Shown here piece by piece: positions 54,445 to 61,805 of a DNA stretch of 64,000 bases. Location of the stretch: contig CAKPDR010000001.1 in NCBI GenBank assembly GCA_934149075.1, forward strand, positions 1 through 64,000, read 5' to 3'. Positions within the stretch are counted from its first letter, which is position 1. Each line of letters begins with the position of its first letter. Under the pieces are notes generated by a model, which worked only from the letters and a program-made list of their open reading frames with translations, was not told where the DNA came from and made no database searches. The stretch comes from an uncultured Clostridia bacterium (lineage in GTDB: Bacteria > Bacillota > Clostridia > TANB77 > CAG-508). The translations under genes were made by a program, and so were the position numbers.

Positions 54445-55917
54445 TTATATATCTTTCAATTTTTCCCATATCTTAACCATCGCATAAGTATCTAATTTGC
54501 AATAAACTAAAAGTCCTTGCCTTATTTTTTCTTGTTCTTCTTTTGTTTTTTGGTCAAGTGATGCAAATACACTCATTGCCTCTCCACCATTATGTACTAA
54601 CGGTAAATTATGATAATCCAGTTCTGGATCATCTGGAAATAATGCTGGTAAAACATATTTAATTGAATAAGAACCTTGCATCTCTTTACAATAATACATT
54701 CTATCTACAAAAGGAATCATTAAGTCTTTTATATTGTTATGTATTATTAATAAATCTTCTCTTAAATCTTCATATAATTCTGCTAGATTTTTTATTACCA
54801 TTTTTTCAAATTGCATATTATATGCTAATACACAAGCATTTTCTGGAATATCATTTACTAACTTTTCAGCTAGTTTTCTTCTTGGATCAATTCCTGCCTC
54901 TGCTAAAAATTCTTTATGTTTGAGTTCTCCATTTTCATTTTCTATATAATGCAATGAATATTGAAAAGGTATTTGCATATATGGTCTTATTCCATCATAT
55001 TTTGGAATTGGTTGTTGGAATGTTTCAAAATCCAAAAAGTATAATGGATAGTATAAATTTTTCATAAAAGCTCTAATTTTTTCTTTATCGATTACAGGCT
55101 CTTTATTTAATTCTTCAAATTCCACTTGTTGCTTAAACTTCCAATCTATATCTTGATTTAATAAATCTTTAAATGTATAAATACCTTTCTTATATAAATT
55201 AAGTTTTTGGTCTTTTCTCATCCTTCTAATTTTGAATACATTGTTTTCTGGTAGCTTTCTTGTACAATAATTCCAATACTCACAATTATATGGATTAAAA
55301 CAATGTTTTCCAATATCTTGTATTGGCTCGCTTTCTTGTTCCATATATTTATTAATTTCATTGATTTTATCTTTGATTTCTTCTTGTTTTGAAAATGCAA
55401 TTTCTGTTACATCTTCTATATTAAACAACTTGTCTAATTCAAGTTCTCCATTTCTTACATATTGATTGTTAATGTACACTATACTTGCTTCTTTTACTTT
55501 ATATCCTAAGTTAAGAAGTATATATACTTGATATGAAATATCATCTAAATAGATATCATTTATTGAAGTAGAACTTTTTACTTCATATATTTCTATTCCA
55601 TCTACATCATTTTTTAAAATATCTATACTACAAAAATTATTGTTATAATCAAAAGATGCTTCTGTAATAATATTAGGCTTTTTTTCTATATATTGTTTTG
55701 TTTGTTCTATCATTTTATATAAATCACTTTGATATTCAATATTGATATATTCCCCAAATAGTTTTCTTGCAAGTTCACCTACTTCTGTTCCATTCTCTAA
55801 AACTGATTCACTTGCTGTTTCTTCTGCACATTCTGGTTTGTATTTATTTAACCATAATATTTTATTACATTGTTTTGCTTTGCAGTATTTAGATTTAGAC
55901 AAATGTACATTCTCCAT
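54445..55917 (-). CDS. Cas4-like nuclease fused to DEDD exonuclease-like domain (DUF2779)
   Basis: 490 residues. The N-terminal half is Cas4/RecB-like: Glu86, Asp99, Glu112-x-Lys114 (IEIYEVKSS), with cysteines C12/C17 and a HCFNPYNCEYWNYC cluster fitting an Fe-S cluster. The C-terminal DUF2779 half has exonuclease-like motifs FLDFETF, AYNMQFEKMVI and YCKLDTYAMVKIW. It likely degrades or trims DNA from ends. ATG at 55917 with AAAGGG upstream. First gene of the nuclease-WYL operon. Confidence 0.75.
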   Translation of the reverse strand: MENVHLSKSKYCKAKQCNKILWLNKYKPECAEETASESVLENGTEVGELARKLFGEYINIEYQSDLYKMIEQTKQYIEKKPNIITEASFDYNNNFCSIDILKNDVDGIEIYEVKSSTSINDIYLDDISYQVYILLNLGYKVKEASIVYINNQYVRNGELELDKLFNIEDVTEIAFSKQEEIKDKINEINKYMEQESEPIQDIGKHCFNPYNCEYWNYCTRKLPENNVFKIRRMRKDQKLNLYKKGIYTFKDLLNQDIDWKFKQQVEFEELNKEPVIDKEKIRAFMKNLYYPLYFLDFETFQQPIPKYDGIRPYMQIPFQYSLHYIENENGELKHKEFLAEAGIDPRRKLAEKLVNDIPENACVLAYNMQFEKMVIKNLAELYEDLREDLLIIHNNIKDLMIPFVDRMYYCKEMQGSYSIKYVLPALFPDDPELDYHNLPLVHNGGEAMSVFASLDQKTKEEQEKIRQGLLVYCKLDTYAMVKIWEKLKDI

Positions 55918-55981
55918 ATAATCCCTTTCTTTCATTTTATTTCTTTTATTTTATCAAACTTTATATATTCCGTCCACTATT

Positions 55982-56005
55982 TTGGTCATAAAATGTATCT
56001 ATACT
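55982..56005 (-). promoter_or_regulatory. Shared operator, copy 2
   Basis: Minus strand AGTATAGATACATTTTATGACC; 21 of 24 positions equal the copy at 52095-52118. Core GTATAGATAC is near-palindromic. It sits 65 nt before the DUF2779 start. Rest of 55936-56168 shows no gene. Confidence 0.65.
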
Positions 56006-56168
56006 TTTAAAACCACATTTATTTTTCCTTTTGCATATTATTACATGTTCTCTATAATTATATTTTATTATTTTGGAATGTATTTATTTGAAAAAGATTT
56101 ATTTATATTTTCAAATTTTAGATATTCATCTACAAATTACTATCTTGTATTTCGATTATATCATATTT

Positions 56169-56612
56169 TCAAATATTGAGTATACTTTTAGCTATTAAAT
56201 TATTCAAAGTAGCAATTATTCCTATTTCAAAATAAATATCATTTATATAAGCTCTTACTGTCGACTTTGAAACATATAATTCATCTGCAATAATATCTTC
56301 AGTAATATTACCAAAAAACTTATATTCAACTATTTTTAGTTTAGTTTTATCGCATTTTCTAAAATCTTGAAGCACATTATCTATTAACTCTTTCCATTTT
56401 TTATATTCATTTATTTTGCAATCTATGTTGATATTTTTTATACCTTGTGATTCTACTGCTCTACTAATTTTGTTTTTACTTCTTATTGAGGAATTAATAT
56501 CTCTTCCGATTATTGTCTCTTTTTCAAGCTCTAACTCATTTATTAATCTATCATATATAGGGTATTCATATAATTTTTTTCTAATAATCTTTTTTACCTT
56601 TTTAGTAATCAC
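56169..56612 (-). CDS. Sigma/ArpU-like regulatory protein
   Basis: 147 residues. The C-terminal part carries a sigma-4-like helix-turn-helix (ITEDIIADELYVSKSTVRAYINDIYFEIG); the middle YKKWKELIDNVLQDF...KIVEYKFF resembles phage ArpU/RinA late regulators. GTG start with AGGAGG 6 nt upstream. Possibly a transcription activator of the element. A terminator hairpin immediately precedes it. Confidence 0.6.
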   Translation of the reverse strand: MITKKVKKIIRKKLYEYPIYDRLINELELEKETIIGRDINSSIRSKNKISRAVESQGIKNINIDCKINEYKKWKELIDNVLQDFRKCDKTKLKIVEYKFFGNITEDIIADELYVSKSTVRAYINDIYFEIGIIATLNNLIAKSILNI

Positions 56613-56629
56613 TTTGTACCTCCTAAAAT

Positions 56630-56655
56630 AAAAAAATCACAACTCTTTAGTTGTG
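56630..56655 (-). terminator. Terminator hairpin directly before gene 56169-56612
   Basis: Perfect CACAACT/AGTTGTG stem, 4-nt loop, ATTTTTTTA tail, then AGGAGG. Confidence 0.8.
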
Positions 56656-57420
56656 TTACATATCTAAATCCATTTCATCTTCTTCAGTATTTACTGAAGT
56701 AAAATTATTATTTTCATATAAACTATCTAAAAATTCTTTAGGATATTCTCTTTGTTCATAATTATTAAAGCTTTTATTTTTAGTAATTTTTTTATCTTTT
56801 CTTGCTTCTAATTCTTCAACCCTTATAATTACCCATCTTTTTATTGTTGCATAATCGCTCTCATACTCTACTCCCTTTGATTTCTTATATAAAGATAATT
56901 CTTCAATACATTTTTTTGTTTTGTTTTCTCCGTATTCTTCTAGTAATTTTTTATATTCATAATCATAAAGAAATACATTTTCATTAAATTTTTCTTTGCT
57001 GACTGTGTGTGTATTTATATTATTATCTATTATATTATTATCTTTGACTTTTTCATCAATACCCTCTTGATTTTTTAGTATATAGGGGTATTGATTATTT
57101 AGTCTATAGGGTACATCATTTGGAAATATTCTCCTACAAATTATCTCTTTTTTCTCGTTTCTCATTATATCTACAAAAACATAATTGTTCCTCCTTAAAT
57201 CAGTTATCCATCTTGAAACTGTTACAGGATCTACTCCTAACTTTTCTCCTAAATATTTATTAGAAGCATAACAATAGCCTTCTTTATTTGATAAAGCTGT
57301 TATAAGAGCATAAAGCAATTTTTCATTAGGTTTTAATCGTTCATTAAATAGAACAGTAGCAGGTATTACTGCATAATATCCTATTCTTTGTATCTCTTCA
57401 TCTCTCACAATGGCTATCAC
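56656..57420 (-). CDS. Replication-initiator-like helix-turn-helix protein
   Basis: 254 residues. The N-terminal half matches the HTH_36/replication initiator type: YYAVIPATVLFNERLKPNEKLLYALI, YASNKYLGEKLGVDPVTVSRWI. The C-terminal part has a DnaD-like region. It may start replication of the excised circle. GTG at 57420 is the likely start; the longer TTG reading contains the ribosome site. Overlaps the DUF3789-like gene. Confidence 0.7.
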   Translation of the reverse strand: MIAIVRDEEIQRIGYYAVIPATVLFNERLKPNEKLLYALITALSNKEGYCYASNKYLGEKLGVDPVTVSRWITDLRRNNYVFVDIMRNEKKEIICRRIFPNDVPYRLNNQYPYILKNQEGIDEKVKDNNIIDNNINTHTVSKEKFNENVFLYDYEYKKLLEEYGENKTKKCIEELSLYKKSKGVEYESDYATIKRWVIIRVEELEARKDKKITKNKSFNNYEQREYPKEFLDSLYENNNFTSVNTEEDEMDLDM

Positions 57421-57508
57421 TTTCCTTTCCTGCAATTATACAAGCATATAATATCAAACTTATATTTGCTCCTACTATTAGTCCTATAATTAATCCTATC
57501 CAAAACAT
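57398..57508 (-). CDS. DUF3789-like small membrane protein
   Basis: 36 residues, MFWIGLIIGLIVGANISLIL... ending DSHCER, one transmembrane helix. GGAGG 8 nt before the ATG. Resembles the tiny DUF3789 proteins of Gram-positive conjugative elements. Its 3' end overlaps the start of the replication-initiator-like gene, indicating coupling. Confidence 0.65.
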   Translation of the reverse strand: MFWIGLIIGLIVGANISLILYACIIAGKESDSHCER

Positions 57509-57525
57509 TTTTATTACCTCCATAT

Positions 57526-57942
57526 TTAAACCAAATTTCTTATTTTCGCATTTTTATATACGAACTCAATTAACTTGTCCTTTATTATTTTTTGTTTCTT
57601 AAAATCGAATTTAAGAGTTCTCTCAATCTCATCTTTAGATTTCTTTTGAAAATATTTTTGAGTTATAAAATCATAATATTTCGGATATTTTTGCAACAAA
57701 AAAACAAGTACCTTTTTTATAAGTACTTGCCATCTCTTAAATTCTAGTATTTTTTTATTTTCTATTATCTTAATAACTTGATTTTCTAAAGTATTATTAC
57801 ATACTGTTATTCCTTTTCTCCATGCACTTCCACTTACATTAACACTATTTATCAAGCCATCTTTTATCTCATCAATTAGTTTATCTATATTACTATAGTT
57901 ATATAAATAATACTCTATCTTTTTGTAATCAGTTTTATTCAT
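57526..57942 (-). CDS. Phage-type regulatory protein (ArpU/RinA-like)
   Basis: 138 residues, basic, similar in layout to 56169-56612 (FKRWQVLIKKVLVFLLQKYPKYYDFITQKYF). Possibly a transcription regulator; the C-terminal helix-turn-helix is less clear. Overlaps the next upstream gene by 8 nt. A terminator-like hairpin lies inside its coding sequence at 57705-57729. Confidence 0.55.
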   Translation of the reverse strand: MNKTDYKKIEYYLYNYSNIDKLIDEIKDGLINSVNVSGSAWRKGITVCNNTLENQVIKIIENKKILEFKRWQVLIKKVLVFLLQKYPKYYDFITQKYFQKKSKDEIERTLKFDFKKQKIIKDKLIEFVYKNAKIRNLV

Positions 57943-58387
57943 ACTGCCCTATTCCTCCTTCTAGTAACTTTTCTAGTTCAAGAAATAGGTAATCTTCATC
58001 TATCTCATACATATTATTTTTAATAAAATTCATTATTGTATCTTTTATATAATTGTCATTATATAGCTCAAAGTCATTTATATAGTCTCCTAATTGTTTC
58101 TTATTATATGCTAATATAGAATTGCATATAATATCAACTTTATCTTCAGCATTATAAATTGCAATTTCTATTTCTTCTAGTATTTGTTCAAATAACTCTA
58201 ACATATTATTTAATTCTTCTATTTGTGTTATTCCATCTTGTGACATCCTAAGCCATTCCATAAAGTAATAATTCTCAATATACTCATCATATTCTTCATA
58301 TATATTTTCTAATTTATATGATATTCTTTTTAATCTTGTAATTTTGTTTATTTCATTAATTAATTTATCAATTTTCCCTTTATACAT
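57935..58387 (-). CDS. Hypothetical acidic helical protein
   Basis: 150 residues, strongly acidic and helical, ending LFLELEKLLEGGIGQYE. Not recognised. GGAGG lies before the ATG, directly after the hairpin at 58408-58429. First gene at the right end of the element. Confidence 0.55.
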   Translation of the reverse strand: MYKGKIDKLINEINKITRLKRISYKLENIYEEYDEYIENYYFMEWLRMSQDGITQIEELNNMLELFEQILEEIEIAIYNAEDKVDIICNSILAYNKKQLGDYINDFELYNDNYIKDTIMNFIKNNMYEIDEDYLFLELEKLLEGGIGQYE

Positions 58388-58400
58388 ATAAAACCTCCAA

Positions 58401-58430
58401 AAAAAATAATCCCAAATACCTTGAGATTAC
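58401..58430 (-). terminator. Terminator hairpin directly before gene 57935-58387
   Basis: TAATCTCA/TGGGATTA arms (one G-U), ATTTTTTTTGGAGG tail merging into the ribosome site. A TATACT box lies just upstream, so the leader is very short. Confidence 0.7.
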
Positions 58431-58462
58431 TTAGTATATTTCACTTCACTTTAATATTATTT

Positions 58463-58486
58463 CTTTCCCTTTATTTTCCCTTTATG
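58463..58486. repeat. Right-end arm repeat (integrase arm site)
   Basis: Same tandem TTTCCCTTTAT units as at 11288-11311, direct orientation, 24 bp shared. About 130 nt inside the right att core. Confidence 0.6.
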
Positions 58487-58549
58487 AAACAAATTTTAAT
58501 GATTTTTAACGGTTTTTAATGTACTTAAATGGATTACTTCAAAATTTAT

Positions 58550-58584
58550 AAAAGTCCCTATTTTTCAACGAAAATGGGACTTTT
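58550..58584. terminator. Hairpin near the right end
   Basis: AAAAGTCCC (58550-58558)/GGGACTTTT (58576-58584) stem with TTTTT/AAAA continuing inward. It may stop transcription crossing the element boundary. Confidence 0.6.
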
Positions 58585-58587
58585 CAA

Positions 58588-58635
58588 TGGTTGCGGGGGT
58601 AAGACTCGAACTTACGACCTTCGGGTTATGAGCCC
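58588..58635 (-). other. Right attachment site with 3' half of an initiator tRNA
   Basis: Minus strand reads from the anticodon loop GGGCTCATAACCC through a complete T-arm to CCCCCGCAACCA. This is the 3' half of a tRNA-fMet including CCA, without the 5' half. It contains the 15-bp core at 58618-58632. Compared with the intact tRNA at 61258, the T-stem differs by compensatory pairs (GTAAG/CTTAC instead of GGAGG/CCTCC), so it came from another lineage. Confidence 0.85.
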
Positions 58636-58719
58636 TACCAAACAACTCAATAATACTGAATATAATTAAAATAAAAAAATATTCAATTCATATTGTTATC
58701 TAACTCACATATAAAATTA

Positions 58720-59440
58720 TCATGATTCATTCCTATCCTTAAACTTTTTATATCCCCAATATCCGCCTCCGCCAAGTAATCCAAACGTTATAATATTGGA
58801 AAATATATTTGAATCATCCTTATTTTCTGTTGTTATATTATTAGTAGCATTATTATTATCTGTTGATGCAGTTATTACATCACTATTTTCTGCCTTGGGC
58901 ACATCCTTTACATTTATCGTCATTGTACTTGTTTTACCATTAGAGGAAGAAACAGTTATATCCACTGTTCCATACTTTTTAGCAACAATTTCTCCTATTT
59001 CATTAACAGTTGCAATACTTTCATCACTTGATTTCCATGTAACACTTTTGTCAGTTGCATCATCTGGTGTAATTGTAGCAGTTAATTGTTTTGTTTCCCC
59101 TTCTCCCATATCCGTTATATTTTCATTTATTCTAATATCCATTACTTCTACTGTTGCTGGTACTGTAGCTGTTGTTGTAACATTAGATGATGAAGATGAA
59201 TCATTGCTCTCACTTGATGATGAACTCGATGAATATGGACAAACTCCGTTGGTATGTAAATGTGCTGTATTTCCACCACAATGATAATGATAACTTCCTA
59301 GTCCACTCTTATTTTCATTATCTCTATGCCCACCATTTGAATCTGTTTTTCCTGAATGTGCATAAGCATTGACTCCTATTGAAATTATAGTTAAAATAAC
59401 TAAAAAAAATTGATATTAATTTCTTCTTGATTTTTCTCAT
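58720..59440 (-). pseudogene. YHYH/Big_2 surface protein, frameshifted at A8
   Basis: Reading from the ATG at 59440 (MRKIKKKLISIF) the frame breaks at an eight-base homopolymer (59402-59409). After a one-base shift it continues as LVILTIISIGVNAYA, then SGLGSYHYHCGGNTAHLHTNGVCPY (a YHYH domain), a Ser/Thr-rich linker, a Big_2 immunoglobulin-like domain (DMGEGETKQLTATITPDDAT) and a C-terminal transmembrane segment. One T fewer restores a 239-residue secreted, membrane-anchored protein. Phase variation, decay or assembly error are possible. The downstream part alone (58720-59142) is open. Confidence 0.75.
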
Positions 59441-59469
59441 ATATATCCCACTGAACTATAATATCAACT

Positions 59470-59504
59470 TTTTATTACAAAGTTTGTCGAATTTTGTAAT
59501 AAAA
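59470..59504. promoter_or_regulatory. Operator-like palindrome
   Basis: 12-bp arms TTTTATTACAAA (59470-59481)/TTTGTAATAAAA (59493-59504), with a third half-site TTTTGTAAT about 25 nt on. Upstream of the YHYH gene. Confidence 0.45.
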
Positions 59505-59576
59505 TTATAAATTTAGACAAATTTTGTAATATAGACTCCTAAAATTTAATTTTCTATTTTATAGCATCTTCTCAAA

Positions 59577-60017
59577 TTATTTTTTCCTTGCAATAACATC
59601 AAATATATGCCAATGCTTCATTTTGCCTAATGCGGTGGCAGAATCTTTTTCAATGCAATTATTTATTTTGTTCCAGAACTCTTTAAATTTATCTTTCTTG
59701 CAAAAAGGTAAACAATAATTAGCTATAAGTAAATTAGCTTTTTCTAATTTAATATTCTCAAAATTTTGCTTTTGAAATCTAAATTTTTTAATTTCTTCAT
59801 CATTTAATCTCCTAGAAATTCTTCCTTCTACATCTTCTCTATCAATTGCAAGCACATTCCAATTATTCTTTATTAAATACACTGTTGAATCTCCTGCACC
59901 ACACCCTAATTCAATTGCTTTACCATGATTACATTGTATATTTTCGATAAAATACTTAACATTTTTTCTAGGTATATCTATTTCGGTTTTGTCATAATAT
60001 TTTTCTATATCTCTCAT
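59577..60017 (-). CDS. Truncated SAM methyltransferase paralogue
   Basis: 146 residues, clearly paralogous to 10193-10771 (MRDIEKYYDKTE; AIELGCGAGDSTVYLIKNNWNVLAIDREDVEGRI). Around residue 125 it lacks about 45 residues present in the other copy (the segment between the NDGYFVGNFF and EKDG parts), then rejoins as GKMKHWHIFDVIARKK. The frame is kept, but the missing piece is the late part of the fold, so activity is doubtful. AGGAG 6 nt before the ATG. Confidence 0.75.
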   Translation of the reverse strand: MRDIEKYYDKTEIDIPRKNVKYFIENIQCNHGKAIELGCGAGDSTVYLIKNNWNVLAIDREDVEGRISRRLNDEEIKKFRFQKQNFENIKLEKANLLIANYCLPFCKKDKFKEFWNKINNCIEKDSATALGKMKHWHIFDVIARKK

Positions 60018-60151
60018 TAAATTCTCCTTTTATCTATTTGATTTTTTTATTTAAATAGGAATAGATAGGAAATAATCTCCTATCTATCCAAAATCTTATT
60101 TGTAAATTTTATTACATTATCAATATATTCAACATTTTTGATAAAAAAATA

Positions 60152-60430
60152 TTATAAATCTTCTTCAGTTCTTTTGGTCATAATAGTATGTGGATTTCTC
60201 GTGCTTACTTGTTTAGGTTCTACATTATCGATATCAATACTTTTAATTTTATAATGTCTTTTTAAAATTTTAATGATATCTTCAATAATGTCTCCTTTAG
60301 CATTCTCAATCATCACAAAACTTCTTTCAAAGTCAATTTTTAATCTGCAAGATACTTCATCTATTTCTTTTATTAAAGAAATCACTGAATTATCGTTTTG
60401 CTTTTCAACATAAAATGTTATTTTTTTCAT
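60152..60430 (-). CDS. Hypothetical small protein
   Basis: 92 residues from MKKITFYVEKQ; GGAGG lies 6 nt before this ATG, while the longer upstream reading has no site. Alternating charged sequence (DIIEDIIKILKRHYKIKSIDID). Not recognised. Confidence 0.55.
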   Translation of the reverse strand: MKKITFYVEKQNDNSVISLIKEIDEVSCRLKIDFERSFVMIENAKGDIIEDIIKILKRHYKIKSIDIDNVEPKQVSTRNPHTIMTKRTEEDL

Positions 60431-60610
60431 TTTTTCCCTCCATTTACTTAATTGTAAACATAGTTTATGTTGCAAAATTGATAGTAATATCACTTACTTT
60501 TATTGATTTTGTTAATATCATGAAATTATCAAATTCATGATTTCACAAATTAATATATATGATATTATCATAATTTATAAGCAAAATCAACATTAAGATA
60601 TGACCTATTA

Positions 60611-61084
60611 TTATTTCAAGTCACAATTTATTTTATGTATAGGAAATTTGCCTTGCTTCAAAACTTCTTTTACAGCTTCTGGTAATAATGGATATTGATC
60701 TATCTTGCTTAATTCAATCCATTCATATTGCAAGTAATCTTTTCCCTCAATGTTCTTCATTGTATATTCAATCTTTTTATCTTCCTCATCTGTAAACTCG
60801 ATTCTATGAACAAACATTATCTCATGATATTTTGAGCCTTTCATTTCAAAAAAGTTTTCAATTGTTGATACATATCCTGTTATTTGAACGTCTTTTCCTA
60901 ATTCTTCTTTAATTTCTCTTCTTACAGTATCTGCTGAATTTTCTCCTATTTCTACTCTTCCTCCAATTAAAGCATAATGATTTGAATTCATATTTTTGTG
61001 TACTAAAACTTTTCCATTATGAATCATTACTCCTGCCGCTCTTACATTTAATTTGTATTCTCCTACATCAATTGTTATATCCAT
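60611..61084 (-). CDS. Nudix hydrolase
   Basis: 157 residues with a complete Nudix box GGRVEIGENS...REIKEELG (41-63). It hydrolyses a nucleoside diphosphate-linked compound; substrate unknown. ATG at 61084 with AAGGAG 8 nt upstream. Single gene in the chromosomal flank. Confidence 0.9.
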   Translation of the reverse strand: MDITIDVGEYKLNVRAAGVMIHNGKVLVHKNMNSNHYALIGGRVEIGENSADTVRREIKEELGKDVQITGYVSTIENFFEMKGSKYHEIMFVHRIEFTDEEDKKIEYTMKNIEGKDYLQYEWIELSKIDQYPLLPEAVKEVLKQGKFPIHKINCDLK

Positions 61085-61210
61085 CAAAATTTCTCCTTTC
61101 TTTTCCACAATTATAACACTTTATGTGGATTATTCAAATGTTTTCTCTTATTTTTCTACATTTTATATAGCTTAATCAGAAAGATAATTAAAAAAATTCC
61201 GTAAAATGTA

Positions 61211-61240
61211 TTGACAACTATTATATATAAGATGTATAAT
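61211..61240 (+). promoter_or_regulatory. Promoter of tRNA-fMet
   Basis: TTGACA (61211-61216), 18-nt spacer, TATAAT (61235-61240), 17 nt before the tRNA 5' end. Confidence 0.85.
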
Positions 61241-61257
61241 TGTATTTGTCAATACAT

Positions 61258-61333
61258 CGCGGGGTGGAGCAGTTGGCAGCTCGTTGGGCTCATAACCCAA
61301 AGGTCGGAGGTTCGAGTCCTCCCCCCGCAACCA
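61258..61333 (+). tRNA. Initiator tRNA-fMet (CAU)
   Basis: 76 nt with encoded CCA. Anticodon CAU in loop CTCATAA. The initiator marks are present: unpaired C1-A72 at the acceptor end (CGCGGGG/CCCCGCA) and three G-C pairs at the base of the anticodon stem. It is the same tRNA type whose 3' half is carried by the element end at 58588, 2.6 kb away. Confidence 0.97.
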
Positions 61334-61343
61334 AATATTATTA

Positions 61344-61373
61344 GGGTGCCTGCATTAAGCAAGCATCTTTTTT
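61344..61373 (+). terminator. Terminator after tRNA-fMet
   Basis: GGTGCCTGC/GCAAGCATC arms with one mismatch, 5-nt loop, TTTTTTT tail. Confidence 0.75.
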
Positions 61374-61478
61374 TATCTCTTTTTTAATTCAATATAATTT
61401 TATAACTATATTATTGACTTATGTGAAAAATTCGATAAAATGATAAAGAAATAATTATGATAATATGGGAGAAAATAA

Positions 61479-61781
61479 ATGTATTATACATATATGATAA
61501 GATGTAAAGATAATTCTATATATACAGGTATGACAAACAACTTAGAAAGAAGAGTTAATCAACATTTATTAAATAAAGGTGCTAAATATACAAAATCACA
61601 CAGTGCAATTAAGCTTGAAGCTGCTTGGAAAAGTAAAGATAAATCATTAGCTTGTAAATTAGAATATCAAATTAAAAATTTAACTAAAAAACAAAAAGAA
61701 AATTTAATACTTGGAGAAAAGTTATCTACATATTTGTCCGGAAAAGTGGATTGTAGAAGATATAAATCAATATTAAAATAA
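61479..61781 (+). CDS. GIY-YIG domain protein (UPF0213-like)
   Basis: 100 residues. GIY-YIG signature as YYTYMIRCKDNSIYTGMTNNLERRVNQH; small stand-alone members (UPF0213/YhbQ) are common. Possible structure-selective endonuclease. GGGAG upstream of the ATG. Confidence 0.85.
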   Translation: MYYTYMIRCKDNSIYTGMTNNLERRVNQHLLNKGAKYTKSHSAIKLEAAWKSKDKSLACKLEYQIKNLTKKQKENLILGEKLSTYLSGKVDCRRYKSILK

Positions 61782-61805
61782 TCTTATGCCTCATAATAAC
61801 ATTAA

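Noticed and set aside
11212..58632. Prophage
   Set aside because: No capsid, portal, terminase or tail genes; relaxase, VirB4 and VirD4 show a conjugative element.
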